From Spirosoma aureum (GTDB taxonomy: Bacteria; Bacteroidota; Bacteroidia; Cytophagales; Spirosomataceae): DNA of 64,000 nt. Below, in pieces: positions 17,520 through 26,577 of this stretch. Location of the stretch: assembly GCF_011604685.1 (NCBI RefSeq), contig NZ_CP050063.1, positions 7,915,001-7,979,000 of the forward strand. The letters are read 5' to 3'. The notes beneath the pieces were generated by a model. The model was not told the origin of the DNA, ran no database searches, and was given only the letters and a program-made list of their open reading frames with translations. The position numbers and the translations under genes are program-made. The number at the start of each line of letters is the position of its first letter. The stretch's first letter is position 1.

Positions 17520-18626
17520 ATGAATCAACTTCCGCTTACTGTCAGGAGATCAATTGAATTACTGGGGTTATTTCTGCTGGGTGCTCTGATCATCATCGGG
17601 AAAGCGGTGATTATGCCATTGATCATCGCTTTTTTTGTCAGTATCGTTCTCCTGCCCGTGCATCGCTTTCTGATTCAGCGTCGTGTTCCGGAAACAGCAG
17701 CTATTATTCTGTCCATCCTGTTGATGATGCTATCCGGATTTGTCGTTATCTGGTTTTTTTCGTCACAAATCAGTAAGCTATTAGCCGATTTCCCGCAGAT
17801 TAAACGAACGATATTGCTTCATATCCACCAACTGAGTGACTGGCTGGTTGAACGCACTCATTTTTCAACGCAACAGCAACTGCAGTTTTTTCACGAACAA
17901 AACGCCAAAATTCTGAACTCGGTTGGCGGCCTTCTGGGTGGCGCAGCCGTGTCGGTATCGTCGGTTTTTATGCTGTTGGGACTGATGCCTATTTATGTTT
18001 TTCTCCTGCTCTTTTACAAAAACTTACTGGTTCGCTTTGTCTTTTTGTGGTTCCCACCTCAAAACCACGATCAGGTTGAAGAAGCCATGTATGAGACCGA
18101 AACAATTATCAAAAGCTACCTGATTGGTTTGATGATTCAGATCGCCTTTATTGTTGTTATTCTGGGCGGTATTCTACAAATCCTGGGGGTTCCTCATGCC
18201 TTGCTGATCGGCATTATTCTAGCGTTCCTGAACCTGATCCCCTACGTCGGAATTTTTGCAGGGACCCTGATTGGCGTACTTGTTATTCTGGCCTCCTCTG
18301 AGGAATTGTTACCCATCGTCGAATTGATTGTTGTGGTTATTGTCGTTCACTTCGTCGATCAGAATATTTTGCGCCCTCGCGTGGTTGGGTCTAAAGTCAA
18401 AATCAACGCGTTCAGTAGCATCGTTGGTGTGGTGATCGGCAGTCATCTGGCGGGCATTGCGGGTATGTTCCTGTCGCTACCTATCATTGCCATCCTTAAG
18501 CTGATTTTTGAACGAACAGAGATGTTTTATCAGTGGAGTGTTTTGCTCGGCGACGAACGACCCGATGATAGCCCCATGCGAAAGCCAGAGTTACGGATCA
18601 AGCCCGGCGACGATCCCGTCGATTAA
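17520..18626 (+). CDS. AI-2E/PerM-family inner-membrane transporter
   Basis: 368 residues with about eight hydrophobic segments and the family layout: two N-terminal helices (LLGLFLLGALIIIGKAVIMP), a helix-loop region around 90-150, then the conserved C-terminal block GVPHALLIGIILAFLNLIPY, VGIFAGTLIGVL, and VDQNILRPRVVGSKVKINAF. The family includes AI-2 exporters and Na+/H+ antiporters, so 'AI-2E' names the family only and does not imply quorum signalling. No partner gene adjoins. A short hairpin lies 40 nt after the stop. Confidence 0.9.
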   Translation: MNQLPLTVRRSIELLGLFLLGALIIIGKAVIMPLIIAFFVSIVLLPVHRFLIQRRVPETAAIILSILLMMLSGFVVIWFFSSQISKLLADFPQIKRTILLHIHQLSDWLVERTHFSTQQQLQFFHEQNAKILNSVGGLLGGAAVSVSSVFMLLGLMPIYVFLLLFYKNLLVRFVFLWFPPQNHDQVEEAMYETETIIKSYLIGLMIQIAFIVVILGGILQILGVPHALLIGIILAFLNLIPYVGIFAGTLIGVLVILASSEELLPIVELIVVVIVVHFVDQNILRPRVVGSKVKINAFSSIVGVVIGSHLAGIAGMFLSLPIIAILKLIFERTEMFYQWSVLLGDERPDDSPMRKPELRIKPGDDPVD

Positions 18627-18666
18627 AAAAAAGAGTCTGAGATAGTTATAAAAGTCATTGTTTGTC

Positions 18667-18697
18667 TCTTTCTAAAAGCAGGCGACTTTTAGAAAGA
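18667..18697 (+). terminator. hairpin terminator after the PerM-family gene
   Basis: Arms TCTTTCTAAAAG (18667-18678) and CTTTTAGAAAGA (18686-18697) form a 12-bp stem with a 7-nt loop, followed by CTTATTTT. Position and shape suit a weak rho-independent terminator. Confidence 0.55.
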
Positions 18698-18811
18698 CTT
18701 ATTTTGTGTGATGCCTTACAACGGGTTACGGAATTATTGCCTCTAAATAAGCTGGATTACGCTTAATATAAACCTTGAATTTTTCTGATTTCAAGGATCT
18801 GATCAGACGTT

Positions 18812-19534
18812 ATGCACTATAAAACATTCTTTCTGCTTTACTTATTTCTTATCAAGAATGCAGTTGGTCAAACGGCAAGTTCTGATAGCTCATTTCTAAG
18901 TTCGGCCCAAAATCAGGCAGTCCAGCTTTACGAAAACGCACTGAAAGAGAAAACCCACCTCTATAATGGTCATGAATACTTTCAGCATGATCGCCGTATA
19001 CAAATCCACCCTTATTTCGCTACAGATAGCTTAAGATCAGGAGCTGTTTCGTACAATGGATTACAGTACCAGAATGAGCTAATGCTTTATGACATCGTCC
19101 GCGACGAGCTTGCCATTCACATGCCCGGAAATATATTCCGAATTCGCCCGCACAGCCAGCAGATCAACTTTTTTTCACTGGGCACTCATGAGTTTATCCG
19201 AATTGTAGGCGATAGTGCTGCCGGGGTTCGCACAGGTTTTTACGAATTGATCCATAAAGGGCGCGTACAGTTTCTGGCAAAACGGATCAAAACGATTCAC
19301 GAAGATATTTCCGGGGGAGTCTATAAAGCTGATTATCTGGCCAAAGACCGATACTTTATTCTAAAAGATGGTATTTACCATGAAGTCAGAAAGAAACGAT
19401 CCGTTCTAGCTTTATTCCCTGATCAGGTGGCTCCGCTCAGAAAATACCTGCGTACATCAAAGATCAAATTCAACGAACAACGCGAGCAGGCTATCATGGC
19501 TCTTGTCGAGCAGTATGAAAAACTTACCCAGTAA
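18812..19534 (+). CDS. exported protein of unknown function, first gene of receptor operon
   Basis: 240 residues. An N-terminal signal peptide (MHYKTFFLLYLFLIKNAVGQ, cleavage after VGQ likely) makes it periplasmic or surface. The rest is soluble and beta-rich with many His/Arg/Tyr, including LYNGHEYFQHDRR and GVRTGFYELIHKGRVQFLAKR. No family is recognised. It ends 2 nt before the TonB receptor start, so the two are almost certainly translated from one mRNA. A role in the uptake system (periplasmic partner or ligand-processing factor) is inferred from position only. Confidence 0.8.
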   Translation: MHYKTFFLLYLFLIKNAVGQTASSDSSFLSSAQNQAVQLYENALKEKTHLYNGHEYFQHDRRIQIHPYFATDSLRSGAVSYNGLQYQNELMLYDIVRDELAIHMPGNIFRIRPHSQQINFFSLGTHEFIRIVGDSAAGVRTGFYELIHKGRVQFLAKRIKTIHEDISGGVYKADYLAKDRYFILKDGIYHEVRKKRSVLALFPDQVAPLRKYLRTSKIKFNEQREQAIMALVEQYEKLTQ

Positions 19535-19536
19535 CT

Positions 19537-22308
19537 ATGGCTCAACTTTACCGCCCTTTCCTGCTAGTTCTGACTCTATTTTGCGGTTTTATCAGCGCAT
19601 CGGCACAGCAACAGGCCGATAAACCAATTAGAGGAGATTTTACGAATCTCCGCTTCGAGCAGTTCGCCAAACAAATCGAAAGCCGGACTCCTTACCGTTT
19701 CTTCTACAATCCCAGCGATATCGACAGCCTTATCGTCAATATACAGGCTACGAATCAGCCACTTCGCGCTATTCTCAGACAGCTTTTCGAGGGAACTAAA
19801 TTTTTCTTTGCCATCGATCAGAATCAGCGCGTCTACATAACCTTCGATCGACCGATACAGACCGAATTGCCCGTTGGTTATTTTCGGGGAGGGAGTGGCA
19901 GTACGGAAAATGATTCGACCATGAATGCTTATCTGCGACTAGGGAAGGCAAAGCGGGTCGAAACAGAAACCAAAGTCTATGACATTGGCAAACGCACGAA
20001 TCCAATCCGACCCGGTCGGTCTACCATTGCCGGTTCAGTACGCAGTATTTCGTCGGGTGAGCCGATCGTTGGGGCCGCTATTTACGTCGAGAATCCACGA
20101 ATTGGCACTGTAACCGATCAGTTCGGGTATTATTCAATCACGCTTCCCCGCGGCAGGTATGAACTGAAGTTACGGAGCATTGGCCAGAAAGACACCCGAC
20201 GCCGGGTGATTCTCTACGCCGATGGCAAGCTTGATATTGAGATGGAAGACGATGTGATTGCGCTGAAAGAAGTGGTGATCGAAGCTGAAAAAGACGTCAA
20301 TGTATCGGGCATGCAGATGGGGCAGCAACGTGTCGACATCAAAACGATTCGTCAGGTTCCTACAGCCCTGGGCGAAGCCGACTTACTGCGGGTAATTCTG
20401 ACACTACCGGGCGTAAAATCAGTGGGCGAAAGTTCAACCGGATTGAATGTGCGCGGAGGCTCTACCGATCAGAATCTAATTCTGTATAACGATGCGCCGA
20501 TCTACAACTCATCGCACCTGTTCGGCTTTTTCTCGGCGTTCAACCCCGATATCATTAAAAGTGCTGAGTTGTATAAAAGCGGAATTCCGTCCCGTTTCGG
20601 CGGGCGATTGTCGTCGGTGCTGGATGTACAGACGCGCGATGGAAACAAAAAAAAGCTGGTCGGTTCGGGCGGAATTGGTCTGCTGACCGGTCGGTTAACG
20701 CTGGAAGGCCCGTTGCTAAAAGACAAAACCTCGTTCATCATTGGCGGTCGTTCAACCTACTCCGACTGGCTGTTGCGGCAACTACCCAATTCATCGTTTA
20801 AGAACAGTCAGGCTTCATTTTATGATCTGAATCTGCATGTTACGCACGATTTCAATGAAAAAAACACACTTTACCTGACGGGTTATCTGAGTCAGGATCG
20901 GTTTCGGCTCAATAGCGATACGACCTATCAATATCAGAACCAGACCGCAACCCTAAAATGGAAACACATTATCAATAACAAGCTCTACAGTGTGTTTACG
21001 GGTAGTTACAGTGGCTATAAATACAATGTTTACAGCGAGAAAAATCCGATCAATGCCTATCAGTTAGACTTCGCCATCAATCAATCGCAGGTGAAGGCTG
21101 ATTTTAATTATTACCCTAGCAATCGCCACGCGGTCGATTACGGAATCAGTTCAACGTACTATAAGCTGTCTCCCGGCAACTTCCGGCCACGGGGTAGTGA
21201 GTCATTAATTGTTCCAGATCTCGTTTCCAGCGAACAGGGCCTGGAGAACGCTGTGTACATCGGTGATAAGTTCGACATTACCGATCAGTTGTCCATAAGT
21301 GGTGGCCTGCGCTATTCGGCCTACACCTACCTGGGGCCAAAGTCCGTTTTTCAGTATGCTCCGGGTCAGGCACGAACAGAGAATACGATCATCGATACGG
21401 TGGCATACGGTACTAATCAGGCCATTCAAACCTACCACGGTCCCGAATACCGATTGGCTCTTCGGTATTCGTTATCGTCAACAGCATCGATAAAGGCTAG
21501 TTTTAACCGGATGCGGCAGTACATACAGATGCTCTCCAACACAACGGTCATCTCGCCCACCGATATCTGGAAGCTGAGCGATCCAAACATTAAACCGCAG
21601 ATTGGCGACCAGTATGCATTAGGCTTCTACCGGAACAATCGAACAAATACGATCGAGACGTCCGTTGAGGTGTATTATAAAACCATACAGAACCTCCTCG
21701 ACTACCGCAGCGGTGCGATATTGCTTTTAAATCACCACATCGAAACGGATGTTGTCAATGCCCAGGGGAAAGCCTATGGTATCGAGTTTCTGATTAAAAA
21801 ATCAACGGGCAAATTAAACGGCTGGCTTAGCTACACCTATGCCCGGACGCTGCTCCGAACCAATAGCCCAAACAGCGCCGAAACCATTAATCAGGGAGCC
21901 TACTACCCCAGCAATTACGACAAGCCGCACGATGTTACGATGATTGGCAATTACAAAATCAACCGCCGGTTTAGTTTATCGCTCAATTTCACCTATAGTA
22001 CGGGGCGGCCAATTACACTACCCGTATCAAAATACACGCTTGATGGTGCTCAGCGCCTGTTCTACTCCGAGCGAAATCAGTACCGGGTTCCCGACTACTA
22101 CCGTGCCGATTTTGCGATGAATATTGAAGGCAATCATAAGATCAAAAAATTAGCGCACAGCTCCTGGACCATTGCCGTCTATAACCTGACGGGTCGGCGC
22201 AATGTCTACTCGGTATATTTCAAATCAGAGAACGGCGTCATCAATGGGTATAAATTATCCATTTTCGGCCAGCCAATACCGTCTGTTACCTATAACTTCA
22301 GATTTTAA
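19537..22308 (+). CDS. TonB-dependent receptor with STN domain
   Basis: 923 residues, outer membrane. In order: signal peptide (1-23, ending ASAQ), STN domain (about 32-105, with FEQFAKQIESRTPYRFFYNP and TNQPLRAILRQLFEGTKFFF), CarboxypepD_reg-like domain (about 165-240, with GSVRSISSGEPIVGAAIYVE), TonB plug (about 265-365, with LRVILTLPGVKSVGESSTGL and RGGSTDQNLILYNDAPIYNS), and barrel ending VTYNFRF. STN domains usually contact a FecR-like anti-sigma factor, but no sigma/anti-sigma pair is present here. The plug and barrel parallel the receptor at 4209-6620, so the two are paralogues with different N-domains. Confidence 0.92.
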   Translation: MAQLYRPFLLVLTLFCGFISASAQQQADKPIRGDFTNLRFEQFAKQIESRTPYRFFYNPSDIDSLIVNIQATNQPLRAILRQLFEGTKFFFAIDQNQRVYITFDRPIQTELPVGYFRGGSGSTENDSTMNAYLRLGKAKRVETETKVYDIGKRTNPIRPGRSTIAGSVRSISSGEPIVGAAIYVENPRIGTVTDQFGYYSITLPRGRYELKLRSIGQKDTRRRVILYADGKLDIEMEDDVIALKEVVIEAEKDVNVSGMQMGQQRVDIKTIRQVPTALGEADLLRVILTLPGVKSVGESSTGLNVRGGSTDQNLILYNDAPIYNSSHLFGFFSAFNPDIIKSAELYKSGIPSRFGGRLSSVLDVQTRDGNKKKLVGSGGIGLLTGRLTLEGPLLKDKTSFIIGGRSTYSDWLLRQLPNSSFKNSQASFYDLNLHVTHDFNEKNTLYLTGYLSQDRFRLNSDTTYQYQNQTATLKWKHIINNKLYSVFTGSYSGYKYNVYSEKNPINAYQLDFAINQSQVKADFNYYPSNRHAVDYGISSTYYKLSPGNFRPRGSESLIVPDLVSSEQGLENAVYIGDKFDITDQLSISGGLRYSAYTYLGPKSVFQYAPGQARTENTIIDTVAYGTNQAIQTYHGPEYRLALRYSLSSTASIKASFNRMRQYIQMLSNTTVISPTDIWKLSDPNIKPQIGDQYALGFYRNNRTNTIETSVEVYYKTIQNLLDYRSGAILLLNHHIETDVVNAQGKAYGIEFLIKKSTGKLNGWLSYTYARTLLRTNSPNSAETINQGAYYPSNYDKPHDVTMIGNYKINRRFSLSLNFTYSTGRPITLPVSKYTLDGAQRLFYSERNQYRVPDYYRADFAMNIEGNHKIKKLAHSSWTIAVYNLTGRRNVYSVYFKSENGVINGYKLSIFGQPIPSVTYNFRF

Positions 22309-22315
22309 GGGAGCC

Positions 22316-23470
22316 ATGAAACAGACGCTAAAGCAGTTTAACCCGCGCATGAAAAAAACAGGTTTTTCCAGAGCTATCGGCTGGTTGATGATCCTTGTAG
22401 TTGGGGGGTGTGTTGATCCATATCGTCCACCCGAAGTTACCTCACCCGGCAGCTACCTGGTTGTCAGTGGGTTCTTCAACAGTGCGCCGGGTACAACAAG
22501 CAGCATTCAGTTATCGCGAACGCAAAACCTGACCGATCCCAAAGCACCAGCTGTAGAAACCAAAGCGCAGGTAACCATTGAAAGCGCCAGTAAGATGACC
22601 TACACACTGCGGGAAGGCACGGGTGGTGTTTATACGCTCTCGGGCGTTGTGCCGCTGCCTAACGAAACGTATCGATTGCGTATTCGCACAGCTCAGGGCA
22701 AGGAATATCTATCTGATTTTGTGCCTGTTAATACGACCCCTCCAGTTGATAGTTTAAGCTGGTATGTTGAGAACGATGGGGTACAGATTAACGTCAATAC
22801 GCACGATCCGGCGAACAAAACGCACTATTATCGCTGGGAATTCGATGAAACATGGGAGTACGTGGCTGCTTATGATTCGGGCTATGAACTCAAAAATAAA
22901 GAGATCGTCTCCCGAACCGAACGAATCTATCAATGCTGGAGCAATTTTGTCGATAAGTCGATTCAACTGGGTTCATCAGACCGACTGAGCCAGGATGTTA
23001 TCAGCCAACGACCTTTGACATTCGTTCGGGGAGCGTCCATTAAACTCGGCATCAAATACAGCATACAGGTCAAACAAACGGCACTCACCAAGGCTGCTTT
23101 TGACTACTATGACCAGCTGGCTAAAATAACGCAGAATGTAGGGTCTATTTTTGACCCGCAGCCCTCACAGATTACCGGCAATATTCACTCAGTAGCCAAT
23201 ACGAATGAACCGGTTATGGGTTTCTTTCGGGTTGGTACCGTTGAAAGTCGCCGTATTTTTATCACTAAACGACAATTACCCTACTGGCTCACCGAGACAG
23301 GAAATTTTGGATGCCTCGTCGACACGCTGTCGGTTAGCAAGATCATTGAAGAACAGCCCGGTATTATCACGTTCTATGATCGGACCAGTTATCTGACATC
23401 CAGCCATTACTGCATCGATTGCCGACTACGGGGAGGTATCAACAAAAAACCAGACTTTTGGGATCAATAG
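22316..23470 (+). CDS. DUF4249-family lipoprotein (receptor partner)
   Basis: 384 residues from the ATG at 22316, preceded by a plausible ribosome site (AAGGGAG). A longer frame from 22202 would overlap the receptor by over 100 nt. The signal peptide ends in VVGGC, with lipidated Cys near residue 32. The body shows DUF4249 features: YLVVSGFFNSAPGTTSSIQL, VTIESASKMTYTLREGTGGV, a THYYRWEFDETWEY segment and a Cys-containing end (YCIDCRLRGG). It starts 7 nt after the receptor stop. By analogy to SusD-like partners it probably sits on the receptor and helps capture ligand (inference). Confidence 0.87.
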   Translation: MKQTLKQFNPRMKKTGFSRAIGWLMILVVGGCVDPYRPPEVTSPGSYLVVSGFFNSAPGTTSSIQLSRTQNLTDPKAPAVETKAQVTIESASKMTYTLREGTGGVYTLSGVVPLPNETYRLRIRTAQGKEYLSDFVPVNTTPPVDSLSWYVENDGVQINVNTHDPANKTHYYRWEFDETWEYVAAYDSGYELKNKEIVSRTERIYQCWSNFVDKSIQLGSSDRLSQDVISQRPLTFVRGASIKLGIKYSIQVKQTALTKAAFDYYDQLAKITQNVGSIFDPQPSQITGNIHSVANTNEPVMGFFRVGTVESRRIFITKRQLPYWLTETGNFGCLVDTLSVSKIIEEQPGIITFYDRTSYLTSSHYCIDCRLRGGINKKPDFWDQ

Positions 23471-23472
23471 AC

Positions 23473-23553
23473 AGTGGGCAGTCTTCAGTAGGCAGTAGCC
23501 TATGAATGAGTGCTTACTGAAACCTGCTAACTGCCTACTGAAGACTGTCTACT
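23473..23553. repeat. imperfect palindrome with GCAGTCTTCAGTAGGCAGT core
   Basis: Arms 23473-23496 and 23530-23553 pair over 24 nt with two mismatches around a 33-nt loop. The core word GCAGTCTTCAGT and its complement recur at 62417-62471. It lies in the gap between the DUF4249 gene and the next gene, and it argues against extending the latter upstream to 23502. Confidence 0.75.
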
Positions 23554-23564
23554 GCCAACTGACT

Positions 23565-25964
23565 ATGTATTTAACTCATAAACGAGAGCTGCTGTTTATA
23601 CTGCTTTTTCTGAGCGGGTTGCGCGCAACTGCTCAGGCACCAGCATCGATTAGCCCGATCATGCAGTCTTTCGACGCTTATCGTCGTCAGACGCTACAGG
23701 AGAAGTTATTTCTACATGTAGACCAGCCGATGCACTTCACGGGCGAAACCGTATGGTTTAAGCTATTTTATGTCGATGGTTCCTTTCATCGGCCATTGAC
23801 GATCAGTAAGGTCGCTTATGTAGAGTTGCTGGACAAAGACCAGAAATCGGTATTACAGGCTAAAATTACCCTTTCGGCAGGTGGCGGCAACGGCAGTTTG
23901 TTTCTCCCGGCATCGGTTAGTTCGGGGAACTATGTACTTCGGGCGTATACGAGCTGGATGCGAAATTTCAGCACAACTTATTTCTTTGAACAACCGCTGA
24001 CCATCATTAACCCGTTCAAGCCCCTGGAACCACCTGTCGCCAAAGAGACGCCCAATTACTCAGTGCAGCTGTTTCCGGAAGGCGGGAATCTGGTTCAGGG
24101 CTTACGGGGTAAAGTAGCCTTTAGCGTTACCGACGCGGCAGGTCATGGCATTTCCGCAAAGGGCTTCCTGCTGACTGCTCAAAACGATACTATTTCCCGA
24201 TTCAGTACCTTCAAATTCGGTATTGGCAGCTTTTCATTTACGCCATCGGGCGCAAACTCCTACCGGGTTGTTATCAGCGATGAAAAAGGGCGGACAGTAA
24301 CGCAGACACTGCCAGCCAGTTATGAGCACGGCTACACCATGCATCTGGACGAAGCCGACAACGATCAGCTTAAACTGACAGTCACGACCAACGCTACCAC
24401 AGCTTCGGCGGTGTATTTACTTGCGCATACCCGGCAACTCATCAAGGCCGCAGAAATGAAGCCAATTCAACGGGAAGCTACGTTTCTGCTTGACAAAAAA
24501 GCGCTGGGTGAAGGCATATCCCATCTGACGATTTTTGACGCTGACCGCAAACCAGTCTGCGAACGATTGTATTTTAAGCGACCCATTCATCCACTGGCCA
24601 TAACGCTTAAGACCGACCAGAACCGATACGCCTATCGGACCAAAGTAACGCTGGATGCTACGGTTCAGGCATCAGCTACGAACGCTGCCCAGGCCGATTT
24701 ATCGGTGGCGGTGTATCGGGTCGACTCGCTGGCTTCCTTCAAATCGAAAGATATACTCAGCTATTTGTGGCTTTCGTCTGATCTGGCAGGAGCCATTGAA
24801 TCACCCGAATACTACTTCCAGTCCGAGAATGCCGATAGCCGACAGGCAACGGATAACCTGATGCTCACCCACGGCTGGCGTCGGTTTAAGTGGGAATCGA
24901 TTCTGACGAATTCGAATCAGCAGCCGGGTTTTCAGTTTATACCCGATTACAACGGTCTGCTGGTTCAGGGACGCATCACCGATCCTTCGTCAAACGCGCC
25001 TGCTCCCAAAATTCTAACCTATTTGTCGGCACCAGGCAAACCTGTTCGATTATTCGTTTCCAGGAGCGATTCTGCTGGACGGATTCGGTTTGAAATGCAG
25101 GATTTCTACGGCCCCAGACAGGTACTTGTTCAGACAACTCCCAAGGATAGTCTCTACAAACTGATCATCGACAATCCATTTTCGGAGCAGCCATCGACCA
25201 CTCGCTTACCCGCCCTGGAAATTAATGAGCAGAACACCGAAGCCATTCAGAACCGGAGTGTAGCCATGCAGGTGCAGAATACGTTCTGGGCCGATCAATC
25301 ATTGCGTTATCAGTACCCAACAGTCGATAGCACGGCCTTTTATGGAATCGCCGAAGAGTCGTACTTACTGGATGCCTACACGCGTTTCCCAACGATGGAG
25401 GATATATTGCGCGAATATGTGCTGGGCGTACTACCCCGAAAACGCCAGGGCCATTTTCGGTTAATGGTACCGAATGCTCCCTATCGCGAGTTTTTCGATG
25501 AGGAGCCGATGGTTCTGGTCGATGGTGTTCCGGTGTATGACATGGACAAGGTTATGGCATTCAGTCCGCTTAAAATACAGAAGCTGGATGTTATCACGAA
25601 CCGCTATTTTATGGGCACTGCCTTGTTTAATGGCCTGATCAGTTTTATGACTTACAAAGGTGATCTGGCAGGTTTTCCGCTCGACACTCGCGTGCTAAAA
25701 CTGGACTATGACGGTTTACAGCTACAACGGGAATTCTACGCCCCCCGTTATACAAATGCCAACCAACAGGAAAGTCGTTTGCCCGACGCACGGACGTTAT
25801 TGTACTGGAATCCATCGGTACGTACCAACGAACAGGGCAAAACTCAGCTTGATTTTTATACCTCCGATATGGCAGGTATCTATCTTATCGATGTAAACGG
25901 GCTCTCTAAGGATGGAAATGCTGGTTTCCAGCGGATTCTTTTTGACGTCAGGAAACCTGAATAA
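23565..25964 (+). CDS. large exported MG2-like/plug-like protein
   Basis: 799 residues from the ATG at 23565 (MYLTHKRELLFILLFLSGLR, signal peptide ending ATAQA). Residues about 40-140 (LQEKLFLHVDQPMHFTGETV, WFKLFYVDG, SGNYVLRAYTSWM) match the macroglobulin MG2-like beta domain seen in large Bacteroidota surface proteins. Further beta-sandwich repeats follow. The end contains DEEPMVLVDGVPVYDMDKVM and IQKLDVITNRYFMGTALFNG, similar to a TonB plug segment but with no barrel. Last gene of the plus-strand receptor operon. A role as periplasmic or outer-membrane chaperone or ligand handler is plausible but unproven. Confidence 0.8.
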   Translation: MYLTHKRELLFILLFLSGLRATAQAPASISPIMQSFDAYRRQTLQEKLFLHVDQPMHFTGETVWFKLFYVDGSFHRPLTISKVAYVELLDKDQKSVLQAKITLSAGGGNGSLFLPASVSSGNYVLRAYTSWMRNFSTTYFFEQPLTIINPFKPLEPPVAKETPNYSVQLFPEGGNLVQGLRGKVAFSVTDAAGHGISAKGFLLTAQNDTISRFSTFKFGIGSFSFTPSGANSYRVVISDEKGRTVTQTLPASYEHGYTMHLDEADNDQLKLTVTTNATTASAVYLLAHTRQLIKAAEMKPIQREATFLLDKKALGEGISHLTIFDADRKPVCERLYFKRPIHPLAITLKTDQNRYAYRTKVTLDATVQASATNAAQADLSVAVYRVDSLASFKSKDILSYLWLSSDLAGAIESPEYYFQSENADSRQATDNLMLTHGWRRFKWESILTNSNQQPGFQFIPDYNGLLVQGRITDPSSNAPAPKILTYLSAPGKPVRLFVSRSDSAGRIRFEMQDFYGPRQVLVQTTPKDSLYKLIIDNPFSEQPSTTRLPALEINEQNTEAIQNRSVAMQVQNTFWADQSLRYQYPTVDSTAFYGIAEESYLLDAYTRFPTMEDILREYVLGVLPRKRQGHFRLMVPNAPYREFFDEEPMVLVDGVPVYDMDKVMAFSPLKIQKLDVITNRYFMGTALFNGLISFMTYKGDLAGFPLDTRVLKLDYDGLQLQREFYAPRYTNANQQESRLPDARTLLYWNPSVRTNEQGKTQLDFYTSDMAGIYLIDVNGLSKDGNAGFQRILFDVRKPE

Positions 25965-25972
25965 GCAAATCC

Positions 25973-26539
25973 TTATTCAACGAAATAATTCCGCAAAATC
26001 CAGGAGATATTATACAGTAAGAACAGGATAACCAGCCCGCCATGGAAGCGTTCATTTTTTACCCGAATGGCAACCATGCATAACAGAAAATGAGCCGCTA
26101 CCCGTATCGGATATTCCGGGCCTAACCGATCGAAATACGCTTCCCCTTTCAGGAATGTATCGGCCATATCGACCAGAAATGTTGCCCCCAGCATACCGTA
26201 AAACCATTGCTTTCGGGCAAAGAAATAGTCTTTATACCCTTCATACTCCGATAGATCTTCAGGAAACAGTAAGAAACAGATGATGTAATACAGTACGATG
26301 TAAAAAATGACGAGGCTATATGCAGCAAACGTCCATTCGTGCAGTTGACTAAGCCGATATTCCCACCACCAGAAATAGACAAGTGCCAGGAAAATATACA
26401 ATGCCCATAATAAGTGTATCCAATAAGGCCGACTTTTAGTGGGATGGACAATAAACTTGGTAACACCCCGAAGCAGATGGGCGATACTTAAGCTTAAAAT
26501 AAAGCCCAATATCATCCGTATATGGGCAAACTTATCCAT
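25973..26539 (-). CDS. integral membrane protein of unknown function
   Basis: 188 residues, about five predicted TM helices (ILGFILSLSIAHLLRGVTKF, LLWALYIFLALVYFWWW, SLVIFYIVLYYIICFLLF, a weaker one near 117-130, and the C-terminal LVILFLLYNISWIL). Aromatic-rich, with a conserved-looking His in the first helix and WWWEYR between helices 2 and 3. No family is recognised with confidence. It is convergent with the MG2-like gene (8 nt between stops) and downstream of the AsmA-like gene's 3' end on the same strand side. Confidence 0.7.
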   Translation of the reverse strand: MDKFAHIRMILGFILSLSIAHLLRGVTKFIVHPTKSRPYWIHLLWALYIFLALVYFWWWEYRLSQLHEWTFAAYSLVIFYIVLYYIICFLLFPEDLSEYEGYKDYFFARKQWFYGMLGATFLVDMADTFLKGEAYFDRLGPEYPIRVAAHFLLCMVAIRVKNERFHGGLVILFLLYNISWILRNYFVE

Positions 26540-26577
26540 GCAGGAAAATCAATTGATTGGTATACTGAATAGAGTGA

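Noticed and set aside
22202..22315. Upstream start for the DUF4249 gene inside the receptor
   Set aside because: It would overlap the receptor by over 100 nt and displace the signal peptide; ATG 22316 has a ribosome site and a lipobox at the right distance.
23502..23564. Longer N-terminus for the MG2-like protein
   Set aside because: The added codons come from the palindromic repeat, and the signal peptide begins at ATG 23565.
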